Notes: a model not told the origin generated them from the letters alone. Positions 9,184 through 19,435 are shown, counted from the stretch's first letter. The stretch is DNA of 64,000 nucleotides from Tepidamorphaceae bacterium (GCA_028289445.1 JANQPO010000016.1:1-64000); one strand, 5' to 3'. Made by a program: numbers and translations.

Positions 9184-10029
9184 CTATCGGGCAAATGCTT
9201 TGCGGATTGACTCGCACATCGCGTCGACAATGGGTCCCTTTGCCTCTTTGGCCCTTTGCAGGACGAGATAGGTCGGGTGTCGGCGCGGCAGTTCGGGCAC
9301 GCGCCGAAGCTCCTTTGTGTCTTCCAACTCACTCAGCAGGGCGACCGCGACTCCTGCTTGGACAGCAGCCCTGACACCGGTCGGGCTTTCGCTCGTGAAG
9401 ACAACCTGATGGCGCCGTCCGACCGCCTCCAGCGACGAAAGCGCAAGGTCCCGCCACCAACAGTCGCGGTCGAAAAGTGCGACGGGCAATGTCTTTGAGC
9501 CGGCAAAGTCGCGGTCCCGGCCGCACATCCAGACCAGATGACTTTTCCGCAAGACCCGATCGCGTTCGCGCGGCTCCGGCACCTCGTGGACGGCAATGTC
9601 GAGCACGCCGGACGCAAGGGCGGCATCAAACCCAGCGCCGAGCGCGCAGAGAACCTCCAACTCCACATTCGGGTGCCGTTCGGCGAAGTCTGCGATGATG
9701 TTGGCCAGATCGGACCGACTGTGATCGTCGGGCATACCGATCCGCAATCGGCCTTCAAGACCAGCATCGCGCAACTCCGCCAGCGTCGCATCGAGGGACC
9801 GGGTCACCTGGCGCGCGACGGGACGCAGCGTTTCTCCCGCCGCTGTCAGCGTGACACCCCGCCCATGCCGGTGGAACAGCGGTTTGCCGATAACCTCCTC
9901 GAGTTGTCGGATCTGGAGACTCGTCGCCGATTGCGAACGGCCGATGCGGCTGGCGCCGCCGGTCACGCTTCCCGCCTCATGGATCGCGAGAAAGGTGCGG
10001 AGGAGATCGCTGTCGAGGTATTGCGTCAT
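9184..10029 (-). CDS. LysR-family transcriptional regulator
   Basis: LLRTFLAIHEAGSVTGGASRIGRSQSATSLQIRQLEEVIGKPLFHR. Confidence 0.92.
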   Translation of the reverse strand: MTQYLDSDLLRTFLAIHEAGSVTGGASRIGRSQSATSLQIRQLEEVIGKPLFHRHGRGVTLTAAGETLRPVARQVTRSLDATLAELRDAGLEGRLRIGMPDDHSRSDLANIIADFAERHPNVELEVLCALGAGFDAALASGVLDIAVHEVPEPRERDRVLRKSHLVWMCGRDRDFAGSKTLPVALFDRDCWWRDLALSSLEAVGRRHQVVFTSESPTGVRAAVQAGVAVALLSELEDTKELRRVPELPRRHPTYLVLQRAKEAKGPIVDAMCESIRKAFAR

Positions 10030-10118
10030 ATTTGAAAATCCGATGGCTAAAAGAAAAATTACTTGTTTTTTAAATGCCTGTCGAGGCGCCATAGTCCAAA
10101 ACGCAATTGGAGCCTGCC

Positions 10119-11150
10119 ATGTCGGTTGCCGAACTCATTCAAGCCGCTCGTCCGAGAACCGTGCATGTCTACGGGCTCTTGGCGTCGGCGCTGGTCGCGC
10201 TTCTCGCCTGGCGTCCCACCTTCGCCATCGAGACCGCCACGTTCGTCGTCGTTGGCATGATCCAAGTCACGCCGCTCGTCGTTCCGGGAATTCTGCTGGC
10301 GGCCTGGATCACGGCCAGCGGCGCCAGCGACCGGGTCGCCGCCGTGTTTCGCGGGCGGACGGTGCAAACCGTGGTCGCGGCAACCGTTGTCGGCGCGCTC
10401 CTGCCGGTGTGTGGTGTCACGGTTCTGCCGCTGATGGCGGGTCTTCTGGCCGGCGGCGTTCCGCTGGCGCCGGTCATGGCCTTTTGGCTGGCTTCACCGA
10501 TAACCGGACCCGCGATGCTATCCGCCACCGTGGCGACGCTCGGCTGGGAGTTCGCGATTGGCAAGGCGGCTGCCGCGATCGGTCTCGGACTGTTTGGCGG
10601 CGGCGTGACCGCGCTCTTCGCCGGACGGAAATGGGCGAACTCACCCCTGCGCTCGAACCGGATTGTCGGGAGTTTGGGCGGACAGTGCGGGACCGCTTGC
10701 GAAACAGCGATGGGATTCGACGCGCGCGTGTGGCGGTCACCGGAGCGCCGAGAGCGGTTCGCGCGCGAGTGCTGGTCGATCGCCAGGCTGATCCTGCTCG
10801 TGCTGACGCCCGCCTTCGCAGCGGAATATCTGCTGAACGCTTTGCTCCAGCCGAATGCGGTGGCCGCTTACGTCGGGCAGGAGAGAGCGTTCGCGGTGCC
10901 GCTTGCCGTCATCGTCGGCGGACCGGCCTACATCGACGGCTACGCCGCTTTGCCTTTGACGCGTGCTCTGCTTGAAAACGGCATGTCGACGGGCGCGGCG
11001 ATGGCGTTCCTCGTCTCCGGCGGCGTCGTCAGCATCTGGGGCGCCATGGCAATCTTCCCAGTGCTCCGTCTCAAGCCGTTCGTGCTTTACCTCGTTCTCG
11101 CCGCCGTCGGGTCCATGCTGTCGGGGTGGGGGTTCGGAGCGCTTTACTGA
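10119..11150 (+). CDS. Permease, YraQ/DUF318-like (predicted efflux-type permease)
   Basis: Polytopic; ALLPVCGVTVLPLMAGLLAGGVPLAPVMAFWLASPITGP resembles the YraQ/permease_1 family; divergent from the LysR gene. Confidence 0.75.
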   Translation: MSVAELIQAARPRTVHVYGLLASALVALLAWRPTFAIETATFVVVGMIQVTPLVVPGILLAAWITASGASDRVAAVFRGRTVQTVVAATVVGALLPVCGVTVLPLMAGLLAGGVPLAPVMAFWLASPITGPAMLSATVATLGWEFAIGKAAAAIGLGLFGGGVTALFAGRKWANSPLRSNRIVGSLGGQCGTACETAMGFDARVWRSPERRERFARECWSIARLILLVLTPAFAAEYLLNALLQPNAVAAYVGQERAFAVPLAVIVGGPAYIDGYAALPLTRALLENGMSTGAAMAFLVSGGVVSIWGAMAIFPVLRLKPFVLYLVLAAVGSMLSGWGFGALY

Positions 11151-11350
11151 CCTGACCGACCGGAGGATGCGGCTGCCTGCGAGATAGACTCTCGTTGCGC
11201 ACCTGCGAGGTGAGGGCTTTGCTGACATCCGCACAGCGGGCGACTTTGATCCAACCGGGTGAGAAGCAATCGCTACCGTAGTACGACTTGGGATCCGCTC
11301 AACATTTCAAAATTACACATTAAGTGCGACACCTCAATTGGATAGCTTCG

Positions 11351-12082
11351 CTACAAAGGATTGACCTGAGCCGAAGAATCAACCAACGACGCGCCTCCAT
11401 CGACAAGAATTTCTGACGGGAATCCATAAATCGTTGCGCCCCCTTCGCCGGGTACCCACTTTTTCACTTTTTTAGGCTGAATGTGATTCCAATAGTAATT
11501 GGGATCGGCAATCCAAGTATCAGGCGTGTCGAATTCGACACGGAATGATGCCTCACTTTTGCCAGCTTCGATTAGACCTTTTACATCGTCGCACTTAGGA
11601 CAATGCCAGTGGGCATAGAAATCAAGCTCTGCACCGTCGCGCGCTGTGTTCGACCCGTCGGAAATATCAACTTCCCATCGCGCTACGCCCCCATTGGTTC
11701 GACCCATTGTGACCGTTGCGCCATCGACCGCGACTGTCGTACCGACTGAAACGCCGAGGCTTGGGCCACTGCCCGAAGCGCTCAACGCTCCTCCGATTCT
11801 TACACCCTGCGAGCCTGAGCGCGGTTGGAGGCTCTGAAGGGTGCATTGTATGCTGGGTGCACCCAGCCAAAGGCCGAAATCTTCCAGTTCATTGGCCGGA
11901 TCCGGTGAAATTATCACGTGTACTTGGGCGACAATGTAACATCCTTCAGGAGTGCTCCAGGCGAACCACCACTCTCTCAAGGAAAAATTCCCATCACTCG
12001 TGTCGACATCTACGCCCGAGAATGCTGATTGTTGGGCTTGAGGGACACTCACGGGCGGGTTTGCAGAATCAAGAGGGGGCAT
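11351..12082 (-). CDS. Hypothetical protein, family not recognised
   Basis: 243-aa ORF with a CPKC motif (HWHCPKCDD); flanked by AT-rich DNA. Confidence 0.6.
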   Translation of the reverse strand: MPPLDSANPPVSVPQAQQSAFSGVDVDTSDGNFSLREWWFAWSTPEGCYIVAQVHVIISPDPANELEDFGLWLGAPSIQCTLQSLQPRSGSQGVRIGGALSASGSGPSLGVSVGTTVAVDGATVTMGRTNGGVARWEVDISDGSNTARDGAELDFYAHWHCPKCDDVKGLIEAGKSEASFRVEFDTPDTWIADPNYYWNHIQPKKVKKWVPGEGGATIYGFPSEILVDGGASLVDSSAQVNPL

Positions 12083-12523
12083 GAGTAATCTCCATTCGAA
12101 ACATTATAGTTTTTGACAATGATACCATAAGATCTAGAATAATAGAAACTAGAAGATAAATCACTGAGATAATTTAATTTTTTGTCGAATATTAGGTCAT
12201 GTCTCGGAGCATATTTGGTTGCGTGGGAGTTAAATTACTGGAATATTGTGGGATAATATCGGCATTCATTTCTTCTTTGCGCGAATTGAAATTGGCGTCC
12301 CAGCCGGCGGATCATGACAACCAGGCCGCGACCCGAGCGTCGATCAACAGTCAGGATACAAGTGTCCGACTCTCGAACGCACGCCAGAAATCGTTTGTAA
12401 GCAGTAGACTGCACAGACATAGGAGCGTCGAATTCTAGTCGATGCTAAAATGAAAAGGGCAAAAACGGTTCCCAGCTGCGGATGCATCGCTTAGCCGAAG
12501 GTCTGCTGAGGCATTCACCTCAC

Positions 12524-13882
12524 TCACCCATCCAGGAATATCGTCTCCGCGATCGCGATCCCAAAGCCGGAGAGGCCGACATAGTGGCGGGACTTGGTGG
12601 TCAGGAGTCGGATTGAGGAGACGCCGAGGTCCCGCAGGATCTGCGCGCCAAGGCCGACCTCGTGCCATTGCTCCTCGCGCGCCAGGGCCGAGCGAGCGCC
12701 TGAGCCGTCCTCATCGTGGCCCGGCGCAAGCGGGGTCTGGCGAACGCCGGCCGAGTTGTCGCGCAGATAAACGACAATGCCGCGCCCTTCTGCGCCGATC
12801 CGCTCCATCGCGCTGTTGAGCGCGTCGTTTTGACCGAAGACATCGGTGAGGATCGCCTCCCGGTGGAGCCGCACCGGCACGTCATTGCCGTCGCCGATCT
12901 CGCCATAGACCAGGGCCAGATGTTGGGCGTCATCGAACGGCGTCGAATAACCGACGGCCGTCGCAGGTCCCGCGGGGGTCTCGGCGGGAAACTCCGAAAT
13001 CCGCTCGACCAGCTGCTCGCGCGCCTGGCGATAGGCGATGATGTCGGCGACGGAGACCATCTTCAGCCCGTGCAGCGCGGCAAAGTCGCTCACCTGCTGG
13101 CCCTTCATCACGGTGCCGTCGTCGTTGACCAACTCGCAGATGACGCCGATGGGCGGCAGGCCGGCGAGCCGCGCCAGATCGACGGCCGCTTCCGTGTGGC
13201 CGGAGCGCATCAAGACGCCGCCCTCGCGGGCAATGAGCGGGAAAATATGGCCGGGGCGGGCGAAATCTTCCGCGCCCGCATTGGGGTTCGCCAGCGCCCG
13301 CACCGTTGCCGAGCGATCGTCGGCGGAAATGCCGGTGGTCGTGCCGTGGCGATAGTCGACCGAAATAGTGAAGGCGGTTTTGTGCGGCGCGTCGTTGTCG
13401 GCGACCATCGGGTCGAGTTTTAGGCGGCGCGTGTCCTCCCGGGTCATCGGCGCACAGACGATGCCGCAAGTGTGGCGGATGATGAACGCCATCTTCTCCG
13501 CGGTCGCCATCGAGGCAGCGAGGATCAGGTCGCCTTCGTTTTCCCGGTCGTCATCGTCGGTGACAACGATGATCTCGCCCTTCCCGAAGGCCTTCATGGC
13601 ATCCTGTACGCGCGACCACTGGGTCATCATCGGTTCTTGTCCCTTCAACAACGGGGCGTCCGGCGGTCGCAGCAACGCTTCAGGCGTGAGGCCAAGCGCC
13701 GCGGCGAAGGCGACCAGCGTGTCCTCGCCCCAACCCCGCGTTCCGCTCTCCACGCGCGACACCGTGCTCTTGACGACGCCCATGCGGTCGGCGACCTCAT
13801 TCTGTGTCAGTCCGACATGCTCCCGCCAGGCCCGGAAATGGGCCTTGAAATGCGGGGATCCGTCGTCATGGCGACCGGTCAT
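12524..13882 (-). CDS. XRE-HTH + 3,4-dihydroxy-2-butanone-4-phosphate synthase (RibB) + degenerate RibA-like domain
   Basis: HTH: FRAWREHVGLTQNEVADRMGVVKSTVSRVESG; RibB: DDDDRENEGDL and MRSGHTEAAVDL; C-terminal RibA-like part lacks the Cys zinc-ligand motif. Confidence 0.88.
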   Translation of the reverse strand: MTGRHDDGSPHFKAHFRAWREHVGLTQNEVADRMGVVKSTVSRVESGTRGWGEDTLVAFAAALGLTPEALLRPPDAPLLKGQEPMMTQWSRVQDAMKAFGKGEIIVVTDDDDRENEGDLILAASMATAEKMAFIIRHTCGIVCAPMTREDTRRLKLDPMVADNDAPHKTAFTISVDYRHGTTTGISADDRSATVRALANPNAGAEDFARPGHIFPLIAREGGVLMRSGHTEAAVDLARLAGLPPIGVICELVNDDGTVMKGQQVSDFAALHGLKMVSVADIIAYRQAREQLVERISEFPAETPAGPATAVGYSTPFDDAQHLALVYGEIGDGNDVPVRLHREAILTDVFGQNDALNSAMERIGAEGRGIVVYLRDNSAGVRQTPLAPGHDEDGSGARSALAREEQWHEVGLGAQILRDLGVSSIRLLTTKSRHYVGLSGFGIAIAETIFLDG

Positions 13883-13933
13883 AGTGTCGATCTAAGGTCT
13901 AGTTGCCATTTTGGCAACATCGCGGGCAATCCG

Positions 13934-14938
13934 TTAGCCGCGATCAAGTCCGAGCCGAGTAAGAATCTCTTCGGCGGCCGCGCCTGGCGCTGTTTCGCCG
14001 GAGGCGACCTCACGCTCAAGGTGGGCCAGGCGATCGGCGACGCGCGTGTCGGTCTTTAAGAGGGTGTGGATAGAGTCCTCGAACATTGTCCACATCCAGC
14101 GCACACGTTGCTGGCGCCGTTTATCCCTACGCTCGCCGCTCTCCGTCAGCTTGCGACGGTGCGTCAGGATCCGGTCCCAGAGTGCATCGAGGCCGGTACC
14201 CGTTTGCCCGGACACCGTGACCACCGGCGGCGGCCAGTTCGGCGACACCGGCGTGAGGATGTTGAGCGCGGCTTGATACTCGGCCGCAGCCCGCTTCGCC
14301 GGCTCGACAGTATCGCCGTCAGCCTTGTTGACGGCAATCATGTCGGCGATCTCAATCACGCCCTTCTTCAGACCCTGCAGTTCGTCGCCGGCGCCGGCCA
14401 GCATGAGAACGAGAAAGAAGTCGACCATCTCGGCAACGGTGGTTTCCGACTGGCCGGTGCCAACCGTTTCGACCAGGATGACGTCATAGCCGGCGGCCTC
14501 GCACAAAAGCATGGCCTCGCGAGTCTTCGCCGCGACGCCGCCCAGCGTTCCAGCCGTCGGAGAGGGGCGAATGAAGGCGTTTTCGTCCCGCGACAGCCGG
14601 TCCATGCGCGTCTTGTCGCCCAGGATTGATCCGCCGGTGCGGGTCGAGGACGGGTCGACGGCCAGCACCGCGACCCGGTGCCCGGCCTCGGTCAGCTTAC
14701 TGCCGAGCGCGTCGATCAGCGTCGATTTGCCGACCCCCGGGACCCCGGTGATCCCCACCCGGATGGCGTCGGCGTTGGCGGCAAGCGCCAGGGCAATCAA
14801 GCGCTTCGCGAGGTCGCGATGGTCGGGTTTGGCGCTTTCGGCAAGCGTGATGGCGCGCGCCAATGCGGCGCGATCGCCGCCGGCCAGGGCGGCAAAGAGG
14901 CGCTCGGGATCGCTGCGTGTCCGTGTGTCCCCGGTCAT
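13934..14938 (-). CDS. meaB: MeaB/ArgK-family G3E GTPase (methylmalonyl-CoA mutase-associated)
   Basis: GITGVPGVGKSTLIDALG, LAVDPSSTRTGGSILGDKTRM, VETVGTGQSE; start chosen at MTGDTRTRSDPERLF. Confidence 0.92.
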   Translation of the reverse strand: MTGDTRTRSDPERLFAALAGGDRAALARAITLAESAKPDHRDLAKRLIALALAANADAIRVGITGVPGVGKSTLIDALGSKLTEAGHRVAVLAVDPSSTRTGGSILGDKTRMDRLSRDENAFIRPSPTAGTLGGVAAKTREAMLLCEAAGYDVILVETVGTGQSETTVAEMVDFFLVLMLAGAGDELQGLKKGVIEIADMIAVNKADGDTVEPAKRAAAEYQAALNILTPVSPNWPPPVVTVSGQTGTGLDALWDRILTHRRKLTESGERRDKRRQQRVRWMWTMFEDSIHTLLKTDTRVADRLAHLEREVASGETAPGAAAEEILTRLGLDRG

Positions 14939-15147
14939 GGCCGCGAGCGATAGCGGATTTGCAACGCGATGACCATCGCCGGCCACGATCGATGCTGTGT
15001 ATTGCATGTGGTCGACTTGTGCGGCAGGCAGCGTAGTCGGTGCCGGGTCGCTGCCAACCGGAGGGTAAGCTGTGGATGGGCTGGGGAGATAGGGGCGCGA
15101 TCGGCGCTCGCCCGGCAGAACTTGAATCACCTGTTGAAAATCTGGGT

Positions 15148-15648
15148 CTAACTATCTGCTGAATTGGGGATATCCGCGCCCTTTTCCACACGGCATTGAA
15201 AGCATCCATTCGTCGCGGACCGAATGTGGATAAAGACCACGGTGTCGCGCTGGAAGAGCATGTGGCAGGCGTTCTCCAGTTCTTCCATTCGGACCAGCGA
15301 GCCGGTTCCATCGACGATCCGTTCGTCGGCTGAATATCCCCGGATCAGGAATTGGTCCCGCTCGGCGATGACTGGCGGGACCGCACTTGCTTCCGCTGGC
15401 GGTTCGCAGGCCTTGGCATGGAGAAAGATCGGTCCCGTCTCGGCATAGGGCTGCGTCGACGCGAAGGGCTTGTGACCCACAATAAGCATCGGTTCGCCAT
15501 AGGCGATATCGCGGAGACAGGCGCGGCACGGATTGCCGCTGCCATTGCTGACGCAGGGCTCGGGCGGCCGCCCATTGGCGTCCAAACCGCCGGCGCGATA
15601 GTGCGCGACGATGTCGGGGGGCAGGGGAACGAAGGTCAGTTTGGCCAT
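15148..15648 (-). CDS. DUF1203-like protein
   Basis: PCRACLRDIAYGEPMLIVGHKPF...YAETGPIFLHA resembles DUF1203. Confidence 0.75.
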   Translation of the reverse strand: MAKLTFVPLPPDIVAHYRAGGLDANGRPPEPCVSNGSGNPCRACLRDIAYGEPMLIVGHKPFASTQPYAETGPIFLHAKACEPPAEASAVPPVIAERDQFLIRGYSADERIVDGTGSLVRMEELENACHMLFQRDTVVFIHIRSATNGCFQCRVEKGADIPNSADS

Positions 15649-15727
15649 GGTCGGTCTCCGGACATTCGGCATCCGTGACCTAGGGCCTATCGATGGCGCG
15701 ACCCACCCGATTCTTGCGCCGTGGACG

Positions 15728-15760
15728 GTCAGTAGACAGTCAGTGGACAGTCGATGGACG
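15728..15760. repeat. Short 11-bp tandem repeat, 3 diverged units
   Basis: gtcagtagaca-gtcagtggaca-gtcgatggacg. Confidence 0.6.
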
Positions 15761-15764
15761 GACC

Positions 15765-16940
15765 TTAATTCGTTTCTTCGGTCGCCGTCTCTTGGACAGC
15801 CGCGCCGACGACAACGGCGAGCGACGCCTCTGTCGGTCCAAGCTGGGCGGCTTCGTCGATCTTTAGCGGTTCGGCGTCACTTGCCGCGAAGATGAGCCGG
15901 CCCTTGGTGCCGACGGCCGCTTCGATTGTCAGTTCTCCCTCAAACCGCTTCATCGCGAAGCTTGCTTCGCCCGCTTCGCCGATCTGGGTAAGCTCCGCCG
16001 TGCCGCCGAGCGTGCCGGCCTCGTCGACGAAACGGACCGCGGCGGCGCCCTCCCTGAACCAATGATCGGGCGCCTCACCGGTCAAGGTCGCGGTCTGCGC
16101 CACTGTGCCATCCTCCGCGATGCCGTCGACGGCCACCGTGCTGAACGGCTCGCCGGTCACGCCAAGCCGCGCACCGACGCGCGGCGCGCCGCCGAAATCG
16201 TCGGTGTAGGCATCTTCGAGATGGTCGGCAAAGACCGACTGGCCGACCGTGACGGTGAACGTCCCCTCCGCGTATGGGCCGACGATGTAAGGCGCGAAAT
16301 GGAAGGTCAGGCCGCCGATCTTGCCCGGCTCCGTCGAGGGTTCGGCGGTGAACATCGACAAAAAGTCGGTGCTGGGGCGCACATCGGCCAGAAAGACGTC
16401 GCCCTCCGGGTCGAACTCTTCCGCGCCCCATCGCTCTTGCTTCTGCTTCACCAGATCGTCGTAGACCGCATCGCGGATCGCGACCAGCGCCGGCGCACCC
16501 TCCGACACATCGTCAAGCAGATCGTCGAGGCTGACCATCGCCTTCATCCGGCGGTCGAACAGGAAGCTTTCGAAGTAGGTGTTGCCGTGCGCCCCGCCGG
16601 TATACTCGTAGCTGGCCGACAGGACGCTGAGGAAATTGGCGGAGACCAGAGTGTCGTCATAGCGCACGTTCAGCGAATGGCGCTGCCAATACTCCTCTTG
16701 GCCATCTTCGGCGCGCGAGAGATCCGCTTGGGCCTGGAAGCCGTTCATGTAATGACGGGCGTCGCTTGCCAGGATGCGGAAGAAGGCCGGCTCGCGCTCC
16801 GATGCCCTGGAGAGGGCGACTTCGATCTCCGCGCTTTCCGTCTCCGATTTCAGCGTGATCGGCTGTTCATAGACGACCGCCTGCGCGTGCGCGGCAGCGG
16901 GTGCGCTCAGCGCCAAGAACAAGGCAAAGAGTCGGCGCAT
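15765..16940 (-). CDS. Secreted protein, DUF3298/RsiV-like
   Basis: Signal peptide; YDDTLVSANFLSVLSASYEYTGGAHGNTYFESFLFDRRM typical of DUF3298. Confidence 0.75.
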   Translation of the reverse strand: MRRLFALFLALSAPAAAHAQAVVYEQPITLKSETESAEIEVALSRASEREPAFFRILASDARHYMNGFQAQADLSRAEDGQEEYWQRHSLNVRYDDTLVSANFLSVLSASYEYTGGAHGNTYFESFLFDRRMKAMVSLDDLLDDVSEGAPALVAIRDAVYDDLVKQKQERWGAEEFDPEGDVFLADVRPSTDFLSMFTAEPSTEPGKIGGLTFHFAPYIVGPYAEGTFTVTVGQSVFADHLEDAYTDDFGGAPRVGARLGVTGEPFSTVAVDGIAEDGTVAQTATLTGEAPDHWFREGAAAVRFVDEAGTLGGTAELTQIGEAGEASFAMKRFEGELTIEAAVGTKGRLIFAASDAEPLKIDEAAQLGPTEASLAVVVGAAVQETATEETN

Positions 16941-17527
16941 CAGGCTTTCCAGATCATGCGGACCAGCCGCGCGGAGCGCAGTTCGTCGGGCGGCGGCAAC
17001 TGGCCGGAAGGCCCGAGATAAAGTTCCGGCGCAAAGACATAGCGGATGCGGCTGTCCGACCGGCCGCAGATCGCAAAACCGGTCCAGGGGCCGGTTCCCG
17101 CCTCGCAGGTCATCCGCCGCCCGCCGGCCTCCTCGAATGTCATGCCGATCCGCTCACCGCGCGGACCGGCCGCCGCCGGCCCGACCACCTGGATGCTGGC
17201 AATGTGCTGACGGTCCGGCGCCGCCTCGACTTGGAACGCCTGAAAGCCCTCCGAATCGAAACCGGTCAGGAGATTGGTGACCTGGCCGTCCGCCATCGTC
17301 TGCACCGTGTCGAAACGAAAGCTCGGAAACATCTGCTGCAGCGCCGATGGCGAATAGAGCGTGTCGGCCGTGATCGGTCCCGCCGCCGTTTCCGACAGCG
17401 AAAACGCCGGCTTCGACGACGCAAAGGACGACGCCGACCCGGTCTCAGTCACCCGGTCGCTGGCACACCCAGACGCAACGCTTACGGCGGCCAATCCGAT
17501 GATGGCCGCGACAAAACCTGGCTTCAT
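16940..17527 (-). CDS. Hypothetical lipoprotein
   Basis: [21 protein letters not shown] lipobox; overlaps neighbours, likely same operon. Confidence 0.7.
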   Translation of the reverse strand: MKPGFVAAIIGLAAVSVASGCASDRVTETGSASSFASSKPAFSLSETAAGPITADTLYSPSALQQMFPSFRFDTVQTMADGQVTNLLTGFDSEGFQAFQVEAAPDRQHIASIQVVGPAAAGPRGERIGMTFEEAGGRRMTCEAGTGPWTGFAICGRSDSRIRYVFAPELYLGPSGQLPPPDELRSARLVRMIWKA

Positions 17528-17847
17528 CGGCTGACGACCACCGCGGTGCCGGACGCGCTGACCATGAGCATGGAGCCGGAACTGCCGAGCGATTCATAGT
17601 CGATATCGACGCCGATAATGGCGTTGGCCCCGATGCTCCGGGCCTTGGCCTCCATCTCCTCCAGGGCGATTTCGCGCGCCTCTTGGAGCGACTTCTCATA
17701 GCCCGCCGAACGGCCGCCGACGATGTCGCGAATGCCGGCGAACAGGTCGCGAAAGACGTTGGCACCCAAAATGGCCTCGCCGCAGACGATCCCCTTGTAT
17801 TCGGTGGTCGTGGTGCCCGAAATCTCGTGGCTGGTGGTGACGATCAT
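17524..17847 (-). CDS. YbjQ/UPF0145-family protein
   Basis: [51 protein letters not shown]...[12 protein letters not shown]. Confidence 0.92.
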   Translation of the reverse strand: MIVTTSHEISGTTTTEYKGIVCGEAILGANVFRDLFAGIRDIVGGRSAGYEKSLQEAREIALEEMEAKARSIGANAIIGVDIDYESLGSSGSMLMVSASGTAVVVSR

Positions 17848-18047
17848 ACGCTTTCCCTGGTGTGGCGACGGAACGAGCGGGCACCTTAATCACGGGGCAC
17901 CCGCAACGTGGAGTCGCGATTGCGTTATGGGTCGAAAAAAGCCGGCCTGATGCCCGATTTTAACATTAACAAAGTATTTCCACATTCGATCTACCGAGCG
18001 GCCTTGACCCATGCCGACCACTTAGCACAATCAAGGTACGGCAGGAG

Positions 18048-18063
18048 TGTGACCCACATCACG
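18048..18063. promoter_or_regulatory. CRP/FNR-like palindrome
   Basis: TGTGA-CCCACA-TCACG upstream of the secreted-protein gene at 18145. Confidence 0.35.
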
Positions 18064-18144
18064 CCAAGTCCGATTGAATCACACTATCTGGTTAGGCGTA
18101 GTGACCCGGCGCTGGGGCCGGGCCCGATTTGAAAGGACCGAACC

Positions 18145-18465
18145 ATGGCATCCCGTAAGACGTTCTCCGCTGCTTTGGCCTTCGGTCTGATCGCCTCCAC
18201 CGCCGCGCTGGCCGGCTCGCTGCCGAGCGTCAAACAGATCGGCTGCTGGAACAAGGTCGTGGTGAGCTGCGAGCGCACCACCGATGTCGATCAACGGGCC
18301 GTGTGCCAGTTCACCGGCTTTTCCGCCTGCAACAAGGCGATCGAATACGACGAGAGCGTTTCGATTGAGCGCATCCGCGAGGCGCTGCCTTCGGTCACGT
18401 CGACCCGCATCATCGTCAAACAATCGTCGGCGCAGGACCTGACCCAGGCGGCTGAGATTCAGTAG
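18145..18465 (+). CDS. Small secreted hypothetical protein
   Basis: N-terminal signal peptide MASRKTFSAALAFGLIASTAALAGS; GAAAGGA RBS-like sequence. Confidence 0.65.
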   Translation: MASRKTFSAALAFGLIASTAALAGSLPSVKQIGCWNKVVVSCERTTDVDQRAVCQFTGFSACNKAIEYDESVSIERIREALPSVTSTRIIVKQSSAQDLTQAAEIQ

Positions 18466-18683
18466 GGGTGGGTTGAAGAGCGGCAGGCCAACAGTTCGCC
18501 GATCAGCGATCTAATCAAACTACTTAGCGCACAAATCTGGAGTGCGCAGGCTACACTACCGGCGAGTGTCTCAGCAACGATCGCTCTCTACTTCCGCGTT
18601 TGATTTAATTCCGACAGTGTATTCGGCGTGTGATGTATGGCATCATCGCGACGTTTTCTGTTCTGGAGCTATCGTGAACATTC

Positions 18684-19223
18684 ATGACAGATGACGAATA
18701 CCATCAAGCAATTTCTGATGCGATGGATGAGCACGCGAAGCTCATCGGAAATGTATCTGTAACCTGGAACTTGGCTCAGTCCCTTGTCTTTGCAATCTTT
18801 GGACAGCTTTCTGGGTTGCCGTTTGAGAAAGCGCAGGCCGTCTTCTTCGCGCTCAAAACCGACTTTGCGCAACGTGACATTACGATCGCTGTTGTTGATG
18901 TGGAACTCAGCGAGCACCCTGAACTTTGCGACAAAATCAAAGCTCCAATTCATCGGCTTACCCAGCTTACCAATGAAAGAAATGCGGCAATTCATACTAT
19001 ATGGCGCCTTGCCGATGGTGAGGCAAAGGTTGTTCCGCAACTGCTCGTCAAGCATCCGCCCGCGTTGGATGTCGACGACCCAGCGGGTCAAATGGCTAGA
19101 TTGGAACAAAAGCTGACTAGCACGAATGATGCGCTCATCGAGGCTATCATGCAGGCAGCTCATTACACCGCGTCGCGCGATGGCCAAGATCCTGACAATG
19201 CGGGCAAGAAAGAAGAAGCATAG
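18684..19223 (+). CDS. Hypothetical protein
   Basis: 179-aa ORF, helical, no family recognised. Confidence 0.6.
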   Translation: MTDDEYHQAISDAMDEHAKLIGNVSVTWNLAQSLVFAIFGQLSGLPFEKAQAVFFALKTDFAQRDITIAVVDVELSEHPELCDKIKAPIHRLTQLTNERNAAIHTIWRLADGEAKVVPQLLVKHPPALDVDDPAGQMARLEQKLTSTNDALIEAIMQAAHYTASRDGQDPDNAGKKEEA

Positions 19224-19337
19224 CATTCTTGCCGAAAATGCACCCGTGCTGAGCACGACCCCTCAAATCGTCCCCGCTTTTGATTCTAAGCTGTGTATCT
19301 TTCGACTTTTTTGCTTAGAGATATAGGAAAAAATTCC

Positions 19338-19366
19338 TTGACAGCGTCACGCTGATCCGGTATCAC
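19338..19366 (+). promoter_or_regulatory. Predicted sigma-70-like promoter upstream of the GTA cluster
   Basis: TTGACA - 17 nt - TATCAC; perfect -35 and plausible -10. Confidence 0.55.
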
Positions 19367-19388
19367 TCAGGCATCATCCGACAGTTGC

Positions 19389-19435
19389 GGCCGCGGCGGC
19401 CTCTCTAAACGAGAGGCGGCAACGGCCTTTTCTTT
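19389..19435 (+). terminator. Terminator/attenuator-like hairpin in the GTA leader
   Basis: GCCTCTC-taaac-GAGAGGC core with outer GGCCG/CGGCC pairing followed by TTTTCTTT. Confidence 0.55.

Noticed and set aside
12199-12438. 79-aa plus-strand ORF
   Set aside because: Located in AT-rich intergenic DNA with no clear RBS and no coding signature
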